Positions 20,872 to 31,460 of a DNA stretch of 64,000 nt are shown piece by piece; the stretch's first letter is position 1; every line of letters starts with the position of its first letter. Position numbers and translations under genes: made by a program. The DNA lies in the NCBI GenBank assembly GCA_037953745.1, contig JBAKBP010001389.1, positions 62,001 through 126,000 on the forward strand, written 5' to 3'. This DNA is from Lithodes maja (lineage: Eukaryota; Arthropoda; Malacostraca; Decapoda; Lithodidae). The notes beneath the pieces are model-generated. The model did no database searches, was not told the origin of the DNA, and saw only the letters and a program-made list of their open reading frames with translations.

Positions 20872-21335
20872 TTAGAACTCCTGCTTGGAGTGGTAATCAA
20901 AGAAGCACCCTATAGCACAGAGTGCCACCTTGCACTCCACACACTCCATGGTGGACTTTTTACCTGACCTCGCCCTCAGCCTGCTGTTGTAGCAGACATG
21001 GCACCGCTTCTGCTGCGTTCTTCCTGATTCATTCTGAGGCAGGGAACCAAGCCTGTGCCTATTCATGTAATATGCACACTGCAAGCGGTCAGTAACGGCG
21101 GGCCCAGGATGTGCCACTGCCCTCTGTGGCGTACCATACTTCTCCAGGAGCTCCGTCAAACACCTGCTTTTGGAACCTCCACAGGTTATTGAACTTCATG
21201 GGTGTGTTCACATTCCGAAACTTGTATATATTGTAGGCATTCAGAACTGACATGTCCACCATATGCAGAAAGAACTTTTTGTACCATCTGCACGAGGTAC
21301 GCAGGCAGTCAATGAAGCCTATCTGCATGTCAGAC
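20872..21335 (-). pseudogene. piggyBac transposase, C-terminal end with Cys-rich domain
   Basis: Two overlapping minus-strand frames continue the transposase after the LINE. The first gives DMQIGFIDCLRTSCRWYKK and VDMSVLNAYNIYKF. A frameshift near 21150 leads to KRCHVCYNSRLRARSGKKS, MECVECKVALC and GCFFDYH, the Cys/His-rich C-terminal domain that binds the transposon ends in piggyBac proteins. The stop is near 20872. Together with the two upstream segments it accounts for a full-length transposase. Confidence 0.87.
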
Positions 21336-21433
21336 TTTTTTTTTTTTTTTTTCTATGTGATTGAGGGAGGCAAAAGGCATAACTGCCTATAGCGAGTGCC
21401 TCCCCCATAGTTGAAAGAGTGACAGGGCCAAAA

Positions 21434-22304
21434 TCAAGGGACGTTCGAGCCAAAATGCCTGGACACACTGAGTTTGAAGCAATTTAAGTCATAGGAAGAG
21501 GGAAAGACTGATTCTGGGAGAGAGTTCCAGAGCTCAGATGTTGAGTAGAAGAAAGTTTGAGAGTAACGTTTCACTCTTGGGTTGGAGAGTTGCACAGAGT
21601 AGGGGTGGGATTGAGTTGGAAGACGGGTACCACGTGCCCTACGTAAAGGAGGTGGTATGCACTGGGATAGCTCTGAGGAACACTGATTATTATAGTAGCG
21701 ATAGAATAGCGAGAGAGATGCAACATTGCGGCGGAGAGAGAGAGATTGCAGAGAGTTGGTGAGTGGACGGGAGTTAATGATACGAAAGGCCTTCCTTTCA
21801 ACTTTGTCTAGGAGAGCGGTGTGAGAGGAACCTCCCCACACATGTGAACAATACTCAATACAAGGGCGCACTATGCCCCTGTACAGAGCAAGAAGCTGTG
21901 CAGGGGAAAAGAACCCCCTAAGGCGGTTGAGCACACCCAGCTTCTGGGAGGCTGCCTTAGCAAGACTGGTAATATGGTCCTTCCAAATGAGAGCAGCAGA
22001 AAAAGAGACACCAAGAATATTGAGAGAAGATGAAGGGTTGATTTTTGTATTGTTGAAGAATAAGGGATAGTCCGCTGGGAGATCCTGACGGGTAGATAGA
22101 TGGAGAAATTGGGTTTTGGAAGCATTAAAGTTAACAAGGTTTTCTCTACCCCAATTGGAAATAGTATTTAGATCAGAATTTAAGAGTTCTATGGCTTCAT
22201 TACGTTTGTCGTTGAGGGATTGCTGGCTGGGGCGTTCTGAAAAACTAATGGAGTAGTGTAAGGTTGAGTCGTCTGCGTATGAATGGATGGGAATTAAGTT
22301 ATAG
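21434..22304 (-). pseudogene. LINE family J reverse transcriptase, C-terminal part
   Basis: After the TTAA element the same frame continues with NYNLIPIHSYADDSTLHYS, the catalytic YADD box. Then come NWGRENLVNFNASKTQFL, SLNILGVSFSAALIWKDHI, IVRPCIEYCSHVWGG, and the C-terminus YSTSELWNSLPESVFP. It ends at a stop near 21434. Joining across the insertion keeps the frame when one TTAA is removed, so the host LINE was open here when the element jumped in. Confidence 0.88.
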
Positions 22305-22308
22305 TTAA

Positions 22309-22978
22309 CCCGCTGAGACCCAGCGCCGCACGTGTTGCGTCGGCAGTGTTTGATCACCAACTCCCAGCGACGCATCACGTGCGTCCGACATATAAAAAAC
22401 ACTTACGTGGCTCGTAAGGTAGGAAATGGCGGGAGAATAGGAGGGGGAGGTACCGTAGTGTGTGTGGGAGCCGGGCCAGTAGGTGTGAGCGGGCCGAGAC
22501 AGCCGCGCGGCTGGTGGTGGTGGGCTTAGTGGGGATAGTTTACACCCTTAGTTCACCGCCACTTTGAACCTTCATTACTCCGGTCGTATGGGAGCTAGAG
22601 GCTTGAGATTTATGTGAGACACTCCTTAGGATGTATGCCGTACACTGCTATACTCAGTTTTTACCCTAGTGCTCCCGGGCGGGTGGTCATGCGGGGGAGA
22701 CGAACTATTGAACCCCCCCCCCCCCCCCCCCGCCCCCCAAATGACCGAAATGAGTTTTTTTTTATTTTTGTCTTCATTTCTCACCATTCTCTTCCATTTT
22801 GGCTCAACAAATGTTTTTGAGCCCCCCCCCCCCCCCAAAAATGTCCGAGGTGATTTTTTTTTTTTTTTTTTTTCATTTCTCATCCTTGTCTTCCATTTTA
22901 GCAAACAAAAAAAAAAGAAGTGAAAATGGCTTGGGACTGGGGTGAACAAAATATTATAACTAGCCGGGGCTCAACGGG
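22309..22978. mobile_element. TTAA-flanked non-autonomous element, 670 bp
   Basis: TTAA at 22305-22308 and 22979-22982. Ends CCCGCTGAGACCCAGC and, inverted, CCCGTTGAGCCCCGGC form a 16-bp imperfect inverted repeat. The interior has C-runs (about 22712-22732 and 22823-22836) and T-runs and no transposase. It belongs to the piggyBac superfamily by target and terminal C-rich start, but it is a different family from MITEs A and B. Confidence 0.85.
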
Positions 22979-22982
22979 TTAA

Positions 22983-24585
22983 GGAGATCATTTATAAAAA
23001 TTAGAAAGAGAATAGGAGATAGGACAGAGCCCTGAGGAACACCGGAGTTTATAGGGTGAGGAAGTGAACAATGGCCGTCCACAACCGCAGCTATGGAACG
23101 GCCGGAAAGGAAATTAGAGACAAAGGCACAGATGGAGGGATAGAAACCGAAGGAGGGTAGTTTAGAAATTAAAGATTTATGCCAGACTCTATCGAAGGCT
23201 TTCGATATGTCTAGTGCAATAGAAAAAGTCTCACCGAAGTCCCGAAAGGAGGATGACCAAGAGTTAGTAAGATATGAAAGAAGATCACCAGTAGAGCAAC
23301 CCTTAAGAAAGCCATACTGGCGATCTGAGAGCAGATTATGAGAAGAGAAATGCTTAAGAAATTTGGAAGCAAGAATAGTTTCAAAAACTTTAGAAAGACA
23401 AGAGATAAGAGCAATTGGACGATAGTTGGAGGGTTGAGAGCGGTCACCCTTCTTTGGGACAGGTTGAATGTGAGCAAACTTCCAGCATGAAGGGAAGACG
23501 TTAGAGGATAGACAGAGACGAAAGAGTTTGCCTAGGCAGGGAGTCAGCACGGAAGCACAGTTTTTGAGAACAGGAGGAACACCGTCCGGACCGTACGCCT
23601 TATTAGTGTTAAGCCCAGAGAGGGTAGAAAGTACATCTTTAGAAAAGATTAGGATATTAGGCATAAGTAAGAGAGAGGAGGGCGGAGAGGGAGGAATAGC
23701 ACCGGAATCATCCAAGGTGGAGTTTCTAGCAAAAGTTTGAGCGAAGAGTTTAGCTTTGTCAGAGGAAGAAGTGATGGTTGTGCCATCAGAGTGGGAAAGG
23801 GGAGGGAAAGACGAGGAAGAGAAATTGTTGGAGAGGTTTTTGGCTAGATTCCAGAAAGCTTGGGAAGAGCTAGAGTTGGATAGTTCAGTGCATTTATTAT
23901 TGATGAAAGAGTGTTTGGCAAGTCGAAGAACAGATTTGGCTTGATTCCGGGCAGAAACATATGAAGAATGAGAGTCTTGAGTTTTAAGGCGTCGGTACCG
24001 TTTGAATGCTTCCTCCTTATTGCGGACAGCAGTAGAACAGGCTTGAGTAAACCAAGATTTTTTAGCATTAGTCTGAGAGAAAGAGAATGGAATGTATGCT
24101 TCCATGCCCGATAGGATTACCTCGGTAATGCGTTCAGCACTCTCCGAGGGTCCTCGGCCATGGAAGCAGAAATAATTCCATGGGAAATCAAAGAAGTACT
24201 GCCGAAGAGCCTCCCAATCGGCAGCGCCAAAGTGCCACAAGCGCCGCCGGCTAGGAGGATCGGGTGGCTGTACTGGAGAGATAGGACAGGTGACAGAGAT
24301 AAGTTTATGGTCGGAGGAGCCCAAAGGAGAGAAAAGATCGACAGTATAAGAAGGAGGGTTAGAAGTTAGAAACAGGTCAAGAATGTTGGGCCGATCTCCG
24401 ATGCGATCCGGGATACGGGTGGGTTGCTGAACTAACTGCTCTAGGTCATTTAGGATAGAAAAGACGTAGGCTTGTTCACCAGGTGGATCAGTAGTGTGAG
24501 AGGAGAGCCATTGGCAGTGGTGAACGTTGAAATCTACTAAGATGGAGATTTCTGAGAAAGGAGAAATGGATAGAATGTGTTCCAC
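22983..24585 (-). pseudogene. LINE family J endonuclease end and reverse transcriptase, N-terminal part
   Basis: The frame starts inside the endonuclease (SEISILVDFNVHHCQW, then GSSDHKLISVTCPIS, which holds the SDH box) and passes through the linker. It then covers the polymerase: ILSTLSGLNTNKAYGPDGV-like text, FAHIQPVPKKGDRSQPSNYR, FSIALDISKAFDRVWHKS (motif A) and NSGVPQGSVLSPILFLIFIN (motif B). It stops where the TTAA element is inserted, three codons after FIND. The metal-binding Asp in the endonuclease core reads VDFN rather than the usual GDFN. There is no other break in this copy. Confidence 0.88.
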
Positions 24586-24650
24586 TGTAGAGTTTAGATA
24601 GTCAAAGAATTTAGGAAAGTTGGTAGAGTTAGGGGAAAGATAGACAGCAC

Positions 24651-25394
24651 CATCCTCATGTTGATGTTGTAGTCCAGGACAGCATCGGGCTTGGTCACCC
24701 TGGCCTGGGTGCGGCGATCCACCTTGCCAGTCTCCACCATTTCACCCTTGTGGATGGTGCTCAGGAGGTTGACCTTCCGCTGGTCGTGCCAGTGGATAGC
24801 CAGAATGGGCCCCGACTTCTTCCTGAACATACCACCTTTTTTGGTCTTTGGAGGGAAAGGTGGCATGCCCTTCCTTTTCCATCGTACTGTGCCTACAGTC
24901 CCCGTCTTGCGCTCATGCAGGTACTTTGAGAGAGTGGGGGACGTGTAGTAATTGTCCGTGTAGAGGACGTGATTCTTGTGAAAGTAGCGGTCCATCATGG
25001 CTTGCACCACTGCTCCGCCAAAGCCAATGAGGGGGTCCACAAGCACGTCCCCTTCCTTCCCGCTGTAGACCAGGAAGTCCAGGACATAGCCAGTTTGGCA
25101 GTCGGACAGCACAAAGAATTTGATGCCAAAGCGATGTCTTTTTGAGGGGATGTACTGCCGGAAGCTGAGTTTTCCCCGGAACAGCACAAGAGACTCATCA
25201 ATGACGACCTTGCGGAAGGGCTTGAAGTAGGAGGTGAAGCGTTCTCGCATCATCTCGTACAACGTCCTAATCTTCCACAGCTTGTCTGGGAGGTGGACGT
25301 CAAGGTTGGTGACAAGATGGAGCGCTGCGAGGATATCAAGGTACCGGTCGCGAGACATATATTTCCCGAAGGCAGGGGTGGATATGAGATCCAA
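24651..25394 (-). pseudogene. piggyBac transposase, central DDE domain
   Basis: The frame reads ISTPAFGKYMSRDRYLDIL, KVVIDESLVLFRGK (first catalytic Asp in IDE), RFGIKFFVLSDCQTGYVL, and HVLYTDNYYTSP (second catalytic Asp). It ends at KPDAVLDYNIN, immediately before the GVDxxD region that holds the third catalytic Asp. There the LINE at 21336-24650 is inserted. This is the DDE_Tnp_1_7 family. The last residues of the open frame past about 24651 are LINE sequence read through. Confidence 0.9.
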
Positions 25395-27055
25395 TAGTCA
25401 GGCAACCTATGCTTCTTGACATGAGGCATTAGCATGGTGAGTGCCAGGAACACCATGAACTCTTTATGAGTCACTGGGGTCCACTGCCTCATGTGGCCCT
25501 TGGTCACCTTGCCCAAAAAGTGGACCTGGAATTGGTGCTGCTTATTTGTCTCTTTGACAACATAGCCTAACACCTCCTCATCAAAGAAGGCCTCAAATAG
25601 TTCGTGTGGTGGAGCATTGGGGCCTGCAGGAAAATTGGGGGTAATGCCTGAACCCTCCAGTACCTCATCAAAAGCTGGCACATCAGGGTTGTATCCATCC
25701 CCGTCAACTACGTCTTGCCACTGAAAAATGTAGAATGGGTCTTGTCTACGCTGACGAGGAGCTCCAGCTGGTGGCCCAGCACGCCCACGGCCAACTCGGG
25801 AGGCGTGCGCCCTAGGGCGGCGAGGGCGTCGGCCAGGGCGGCGGCCAGCACGACGGGCAGCACGACGCCGGGCCAAGCGGATGGGTCGAGGGTCGTCGAT
25901 GTCCATATAGTCATCGTCAGAGTGGTCATCTTGCCCTGACGGTGGACCTATGTAATCATGGCCAGAGTCTTCAGAGAGGTGCCCTTCATCATCAGTGGCC
26001 CCCACATAATCTGGCGGGGAACGAGTGATGCGTGGGCGGCGTGCGGGTGGGCGAGGTGGGGAAGGAGTGGCAGGTGAGGCTGTGTCCCCCCGAGGTCCTG
26101 GGCTCCTTGGCCTGCGACGAGTGACAGAAAGCAATGCTTCACTGTTACTAGGCCCAGGTATTGGTGATGCGAGCTCAAAGACTTCGTCAGGAACATATGT
26201 TGACGGCTGGAGAGGTGGGGAGGACCGTGGGGAAAGTTGCGGGGGCGTATGGCTGGGGCCGGCAGGGGTGGACGCCGCGGGAGCCTCGAACAAAACTCGC
26301 TTACTTGTCTTTCCTTTTTTGGCATATTTGCTGCCTTTCCCCTTTTCGGCAGCAGTATGTCTCCTGTCGGGGGACCTAGGAGGCAAATAGGCCGAAAGTG
26401 GGGGGTCCTCAACCCTTGGCAGTGGTGGGGGTGGTGGGGAAGAATGCGGGGCACCCGGGTCATCTTGGGTGGCGTGGGTAGATAAGGGAGACAATGGCGG
26501 GCGAGAAGGGTCACCACGCTCACCCTCACTCACAGCCTCATCCTCACCAAGTATTTTGGCTTGTTCCCTAGCTGCCGCGGCCGCCTTTTCAAGTATTTTC
26601 TTCTTATATAAGTGTAGCTTGAAAGGCAATTTAGCTGGCGAAGGGCTTGGGGTCGTGTCACTCATGCGAAACTTGGAGAGTGACCTTGAACTCTCCCACT
26701 CACTCACTCTCTCAAGTTCACCGTCTGTAGGTAAACCAGCTTCCTCAAAAACTGGTACATCACCTTTATCACTCTCATCACTCTCATGTTCTCTCGCATA
26801 TCCCAGGAATTGCTCTTCTTTGTCACTCTCATGGCCATAATCACTCGACTTATAATTACTGGAGTCGTCACTGCCTTCATCATCAACAATATGCTTGGCA
26901 TCAGCACGCTCATAAAGTCTCAATGTCGTCTCAATACCTCCGGGAGATAACACATTTAGGCGATGGCGTCGGGGTAAGGCGCGACGAACTAGCACGGGTG
27001 TCGTAGGAAGCACGGTATCGGACACAGCGGAATCACTATTTGGCGTACTATCCAT
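25393..27055 (-). pseudogene. piggyBac transposase, N-terminal domain
   Basis: The minus-strand frame is open from 27181, but I prefer the Met at 27055 (MDSTPNSDSAVSD) because the upstream part overlaps a subterminal repeat. The N-terminal 400 or so residues are low complexity: acidic (DDEGSDDSSNYKSSDYGHES), Pro-rich, then a basic RRxGRRPGRRPRRPR tract. The transposase fold starts at about EVLGYVVKETNKQ, followed by WTPVTHKEFMVFLALTML and MPHVKKHRLPDYW. A deletion near 25393 shifts the frame to the next segment; the relic at 35614-35911 keeps the missing bases. The long N-terminus is longer than in many piggyBac proteins. Confidence 0.82.
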
Positions 27056-27252
27056 GATGGCGTCGGGGTAGATACTGATGCTGTGGCGTAGTTTACGTCT
27101 GGTGGCGCCACCTACCCTCCCACGATACCAAAAATTTACGCGCGGCATTCGAAAGCACTCACGCAAGCAATGGGCGTTCAAGAGCCCTTCCGGGTTGCGC
27201 GGGCCGAGGTTTTTATGGGCGTTAAAGAGCCCTTCCGGGGTGTAGGGGTTAA

Positions 27253-27296
27253 GGTATATACCTGAAATGTAAGACTTTTACCGAACCCCATACAGA
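27253..27296. other. Short flank between piggyBac and the next LINE
   Basis: Forty-four bases of unassigned sequence between the right TTAA of the piggyBac element and the (TAA)n tail of the LINE. Confidence 0.5.
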
Positions 27297-27614
27297 TAAT
27301 AATAATAATAATAATAATATTTATTCAGTTAGCAATTTACAGAGTTGGTACCACATAGTTTGTTACAAATATGACATGTACCAGCCTTGCATAATTCCAA
27401 CTAAGGATAGCCCAATAAGGCCGTTAGGCGTATTTCCATTGGGGTCCTTGTGGGATTAGGTTAGCTGGGGAAAATGGGGAGGATAAAGAAATAGATACTT
27501 TAGAGAAAGTATTTCTAGGGGGTTATTTTAAGATACCTTACATCCTATAGTAAATATCAGTAATCCGTAATCAGTAATCATTTCAGTTTGGTTTGTCTAT
27601 CTCTTATGTCGCAT

Positions 27615-30588
27615 TTAGTAGTAGACATAAGCTTGGTGCTCCCTTCTCGCAGCTGTCCGGTTCAGGTGTTCCTTCAGGCTACGTCTGAAGGAATACAGTG
27701 TTCTCTTTTCACGGACTGACTGGGGTAGGTCGTTCCAGTCTTTGATGGCGGTGAAGAAGAATGTTTGCTTACCCTGTCCTTGGATTCTCGGGACCCTAAA
27801 ATTAAACATCCTGTTTCTTGTATTATGTCCACTCCTCTCATTTGCTTTAACAAAATCATTCTTTAGGTACTCTGGAGCTCTGTCATAGAAAATTTTGAAG
27901 GCATTAGTGAGCCTGATTTGTTTGGCCCTGTCAGCGACATTGAGCATACCTAGTGACTGAAGTTGTTCCTGGCCAACATGTGATCTGGGTCCTAGGTTCA
28001 GCATGAACCTAACCATTTTATTTTGAGTGACCTGAAGTTTGTGCTGTGCTGATTTAGATGATGCAGAGTACCAGGATGACACAGAATAGTCAAAATGACA
28101 TTGAACAAGCACTTGGCAGAGGGTCTTTTTGGTCGCCGCGGGCAAGCATCCCACCTGTCTATACAGGTATTTTATACGTGCTCTACACTTACTCAGGATA
28201 GATTCCAAAATTGTTTCACCTGACAAACTCGCGTCCAGTTTTAGTCCGAGATATTTAACTTGTGACACTGTTGTTATAGGAATATCATTACAGTTGACCG
28301 AGAAGCCCACAATGTCTTTCAGTTTGCGTTTTGTTCCACATAAGATGGCTTCCGTCTTGCCCAGGTGAAGAGATAGTCTATTGTCCACTAGCCATTCACT
28401 ACATGATTCTAGTTCTTTGGAAAGTGAAGCGGCAATACTTATTGGGTCTTTTCCTGAAACCAGGAGCATGCTGTCGTCTGCGTACAGTAATAATTTACAT
28501 GAGACGCTCAGTTCCATGTCGTTCACATAACAGAGAAAGAGTAAGGGACCAAGGATGCTTCCCTGCGGGACCCCACAGTTAATTGGCATAGGATCAGATA
28601 TATTATCGTCAATTTTGACTCTTTGGGTTCTACCACTAAGATAAGATTTAAACCAGTTCACAGATCCTATGCCCATTGCTTGTAGTTTATTACATAGGAT
28701 ATCATGGTCTACTGTGTCAAACGCTTTTTGTAGATCAAGAAGAACCATACCGGTGTAGTTACCTTTAGACATTTCTTTACGAATGTGATCCGTTAAGTGG
28801 ATGAGACAGGAGTCTGTCGAGTACATGCATCTGAAACCTGATTGAAACTTATAGAATAGATCATTTTGTTTGAGGTAGTGTTCAATTTGGGTGTATACCG
28901 CTCTTTCAAGGATTTTAGATACAATACATAATATGCTAACTGGTCTGTAGTTACCAACTTCTAGTTTATTTCCTTTCTTGAATAGAGGGGTTACAATAGC
29001 TTCCTTCAGTTCAGCAGGTACAGTGTTGGTGTTAATTGACAAGTTGATGATGTGGGTTAGGGGGCCTGCTATACCAATGGCTCCATCTCGTAGAAATTTG
29101 GCAGGAATTTTGTCTGGTCCTGTGCTTTTATGTACATTTAGGTTAGACAGCTCGTCAAAAGTGTATTTTGGTGTAACATTTTGCAATCCAAATGTGTTTG
29201 GGTGTATGTCTTTATCTCTGTAGAAATTTCGAAAGGTGGCCGTTGTTGTCGTGTATTTATTGAGAGGTTGAGGTAGGTTCTGTGCAAGTGTGTTTGCTAT
29301 GGAGGTGAAGAAGGAGTTGAAGTAGGTTGAAATTTGTCGTTTATCGTGGCAAATCTGATCATTAATGGTGAGAGCAATATTAGTGTTAGACGAATCCCTT
29401 GTCTTGTTGCTGTAGCCTGTTGTTTTTAGGTGCCTCCATAGTTTCTTTGGGTTATTCTGATATTCCTCTGCCTTATTGTGAAAATAATTAGTTTTCGCTG
29501 ATTTTATTTTCCTACTTAGTTTATTCCTGGCCCTGTTGAACTCATGTTTCAGACCTTGATCCTGTCTATGTTTCACTAGCCTTTTTAACAGATTGTCTCT
29601 GTGTTCCAGATGGTGTAGTATGTCATTGTTGATCCATGGGTCTGACCTTGCTTTAATTCGTATGCCTTTCAGAGGAGCTATTTCGTCTAGAATGTTTGTG
29701 ATGATGGTTCTGAAGCCAACCCTTGCGTCATTAACGTTTGTACTTCCAAACACTGGAGACCAGTCTGTATTCCATAAAATGTCCAGAAATGTTTCTTTAT
29801 TGTAGTTTCTGAGTGACCTTGTTTTGATAATCTTGTGATTCTCTAGGGTAATTTTTGTGGTTTTTCGTGTGCAATATGTGACGAAGTGATCACTTATCCC
29901 AGTCTGTATAACCCCTGATTGGGATATTTTGTCCTCTCTGTTACAGTTTATGTGGTCTATTATTGTGGCAGTGTTCTCAGAGATACGTGTGGGGGTTGTG
30001 ATGAGTTGTTTGTGATTGTGCATTGTCAGTATATGCCTATATTCTCATACAAGCCTATCATTTTGTTGTTTGTAACACAGGTTAAAATCCCCTAGTATGA
30101 TGGATTCATTCCGAGGGTCTAGCGATGACAACGTTCGTTCAAATTTGTCGTCTGGTGGCCTATAGCATACCCCAATTGTGATGGGTCTTGTCCTCGGCAG
30201 GTGTAGATCGATCCACAGAGCTTCGTGATTTTCTACATGGAGGTCGGTCCTGGTTGTGTGTGTGAGGTTGTTTTTTACATACAGACATACTCCTCCCCCA
30301 TGCCTATTGCGATCATTCCTAACCATATTGAAACCTTGAATGTTTATTTCACCATCGTTTATACTTGAATCCAGCCAGGTTTCTGTGATTGCAATTATTG
30401 AAGCTTTGGCCTTATTAGCTAACAAGTTTAATTCTGACAATTTATGGTACATTGATCTGGCGTTAATGTGGATAAGATGGAGCCCTTTGTTGGTGAACAC
30501 TCTGTATTCATCTTTGATTTTGAATGTGTCCTGGCTGGATTCTGAGTTGTTAATACTAATTGGTTCATTTACATTAATATTCGGTAAT
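27615..30588 (-). pseudogene. LINE family L protein: endonuclease and reverse transcriptase
   Basis: The frame continues downstream of the nested insertion. The endonuclease reads LHLIHINARSMYHKLSE, IIAITETWLDSSI, VRNDRNRHGGGVCLYVK and SIILGDFNLCYKQQ. A single TGA at 30045-30047 interrupts it; the same frame then runs 802 codons. It shows SDHFVTY, NPKKLWRHLKTTG, EAIVTPLFKKGNKLEVGNYR, LLDLQKAFDTVDHDIL (motif A), NCGVPQGSILGPLLFLCYVN (motif B) and LLLYADDSMLLVS (catalytic box). The C-terminus is RTAARREHQAYVYY. One stop codon and one insertion are the only disabling lesions I found. Confidence 0.9.
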
Positions 30589-30593
30589 GAATG

Positions 30594-31132
30594 AAATTCG
30601 GTACTAGCAAGCTGGTACCAACGTTGAAGAACGCGGGCTATGAGCAGAGGTTGAGGACACTGGGGCTTCCGACACTGGCATATAGGAGAAAGAGAGGGGA
30701 TATGATAGAGACTTTTAAGATAGTGTCAGGAAAGTACGATGAGGATGTGTGTGAAGGTATCTTCTTGATGCGGGAGGGAACAAGAACGAGAGGACACTCT
30801 AAGAAAATTTACAAAGAAAGAAATAGGCTTGAGAAGGCAAAGAACTCATTTTGTGATAGAGTGGTAAATGAGTGGAACGCACTGCCCCAGTATGTAGTCG
30901 ATTCCGAATCAATAAGGGAGTTTGAAAGTAATCTTGATAAAGCATGGGGAAGACAAGATTTGAAGTTTGATTATAAAACAAAAATACAGAATAGTAAAAA
31001 TGTTGCGTCTGCTACCGCCGCCGCCAACACCGTGAACAACCGCAGCAGTGCAAGTACTGTACTGGTACTGAGCTGGATACACAGGCATAGTTTGCCTTTT
31101 TCCAGAGGATCTACTGTAAGAAACTGTAAGAA
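30594..31132 (+). pseudogene. Nested CR1-like LINE 3' fragment with 5-bp target duplication
   Basis: GAATG is present at 30589-30593 and 31130-31134. The fragment starts with KFGTSKLVPTLKNAGYEQRL, continues RTLGLPTLAYRRKRGDMIE, and ends in two ACTGTAAGAA units (31113-31132). It retains the 22 bases missing from the copy at 1-430. It is strongly 5'-truncated (about 0.54 kb). Removing it and one GAATG joins the flanking LINE frames in register. Confidence 0.92.
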
Positions 31133-31455
31133 TGCAAGGCACATATGTTGCATAGGAATTCCCGTTCTTCACTGTTGGTCTTCTTAGAGATGCACTTCAT
31201 GTAAGCTACAGTTTTACACTTAACACAGTTTATGATCCTTTGTTTTCTTGTTATGAGTGATTCACATATTTCACAAATGATTTTAGGACCCTTAATAGCT
31301 ATTTCCCTACATTTATCGCATTCCACTTCTTTTCTGCTAGTAACGTAAGTACATCGATCGTGTACTGTTTCATTACAACTACTACATTGTGACGTTGTAC
31401 TCCTTTTGTTGAATCCAATATCGCACACTATACATATTTTCCTGTTACTGTTCAT
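31130..31455 (-). pseudogene. LINE family L protein, N-terminal Cys-rich fingers
   Basis: From ATG at 31455 the frame encodes successive Cys pairs: CIVCDIGF, CSSCNETVHDRC, CDKCREI, then IICEICESLI, CVKCKTVAYMKC and FLCNICAL. This is a PHD-like arrangement seen at the N-terminus of several CR1/L2-group LINEs. The frame is cut after ICALH by the nested LINE fragment and resumes in the same register at 30589. The final seven residues of the open frame (HSYSFLQ) are read from the inserted element. Confidence 0.82.
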
Positions 31456-31460
31456 CGTAC

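Larger units (their letters stand above)
21336..24650 (-). mobile_element. LINE family J, copy A, inside the piggyBac transposase
   Basis: Runs from a T-run at 21336-21352 (poly-A on the sense strand) to 24650, where it leaves family text and piggyBac resumes. It is 5'-truncated within the endonuclease domain and contains a TTAA element at 22309-22978. Related copies lie at 46768-47510, 53157-55190 and 56040-57050. I see no clear target duplication. Confidence 0.88.
18750..27252 (-). mobile_element. piggyBac transposon with transposase, interrupted by nested elements
   Basis: TTAA at 18750-18753 and 27249-27252. The left end CCCTCCAGCCCCGGGG matches the right end of MITE family A, and the right end (complement of CCCCGGAAGGGCTCTT then TAACGCCCATAAAAA) matches the MITE left end. 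Inside, on the minus strand, lies a piggyBac transposase from 27055 to 20872. It is split by a LINE (21336-24650); a second LINE (19560-20485) interrupts the 3' region. Without these the element is about 4.3 kb. Two subterminal repeats (27171-27194 and 27216-27240) are candidate transposase binding sites. Confidence 0.88.
27297..31460 (-). mobile_element. Near full-length LINE (CR1/L2 group, family L)
   Basis: Minus-strand element with a start codon at 31455, a zinc-finger region, endonuclease, reverse transcriptase, a stop at 27615, a 3' UTR and an (ATT)n tail at about 27298-27320. The 3' UTR segment complementary to 27395-27455 (AAGGACCCCAATGGAAATAC, then GGCCTTATTGGGCTATCCTT) closely matches the tails of the SINEs at 15726 and 63807. 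A 536-bp fragment of another LINE (30594-31129) interrupts it. Confidence 0.85.

Noticed and set aside
22669..22949. Pro/Lys-rich frames at the C- and T-runs
   Set aside because: They are translations of homopolymer tracts inside a non-coding TTAA element.
25715..26840. Several plus-strand frames opposite the piggyBac transposase
   Set aside because: They are shadows of the low-complexity N-terminal region and show only Gly/Arg/Ser bias.
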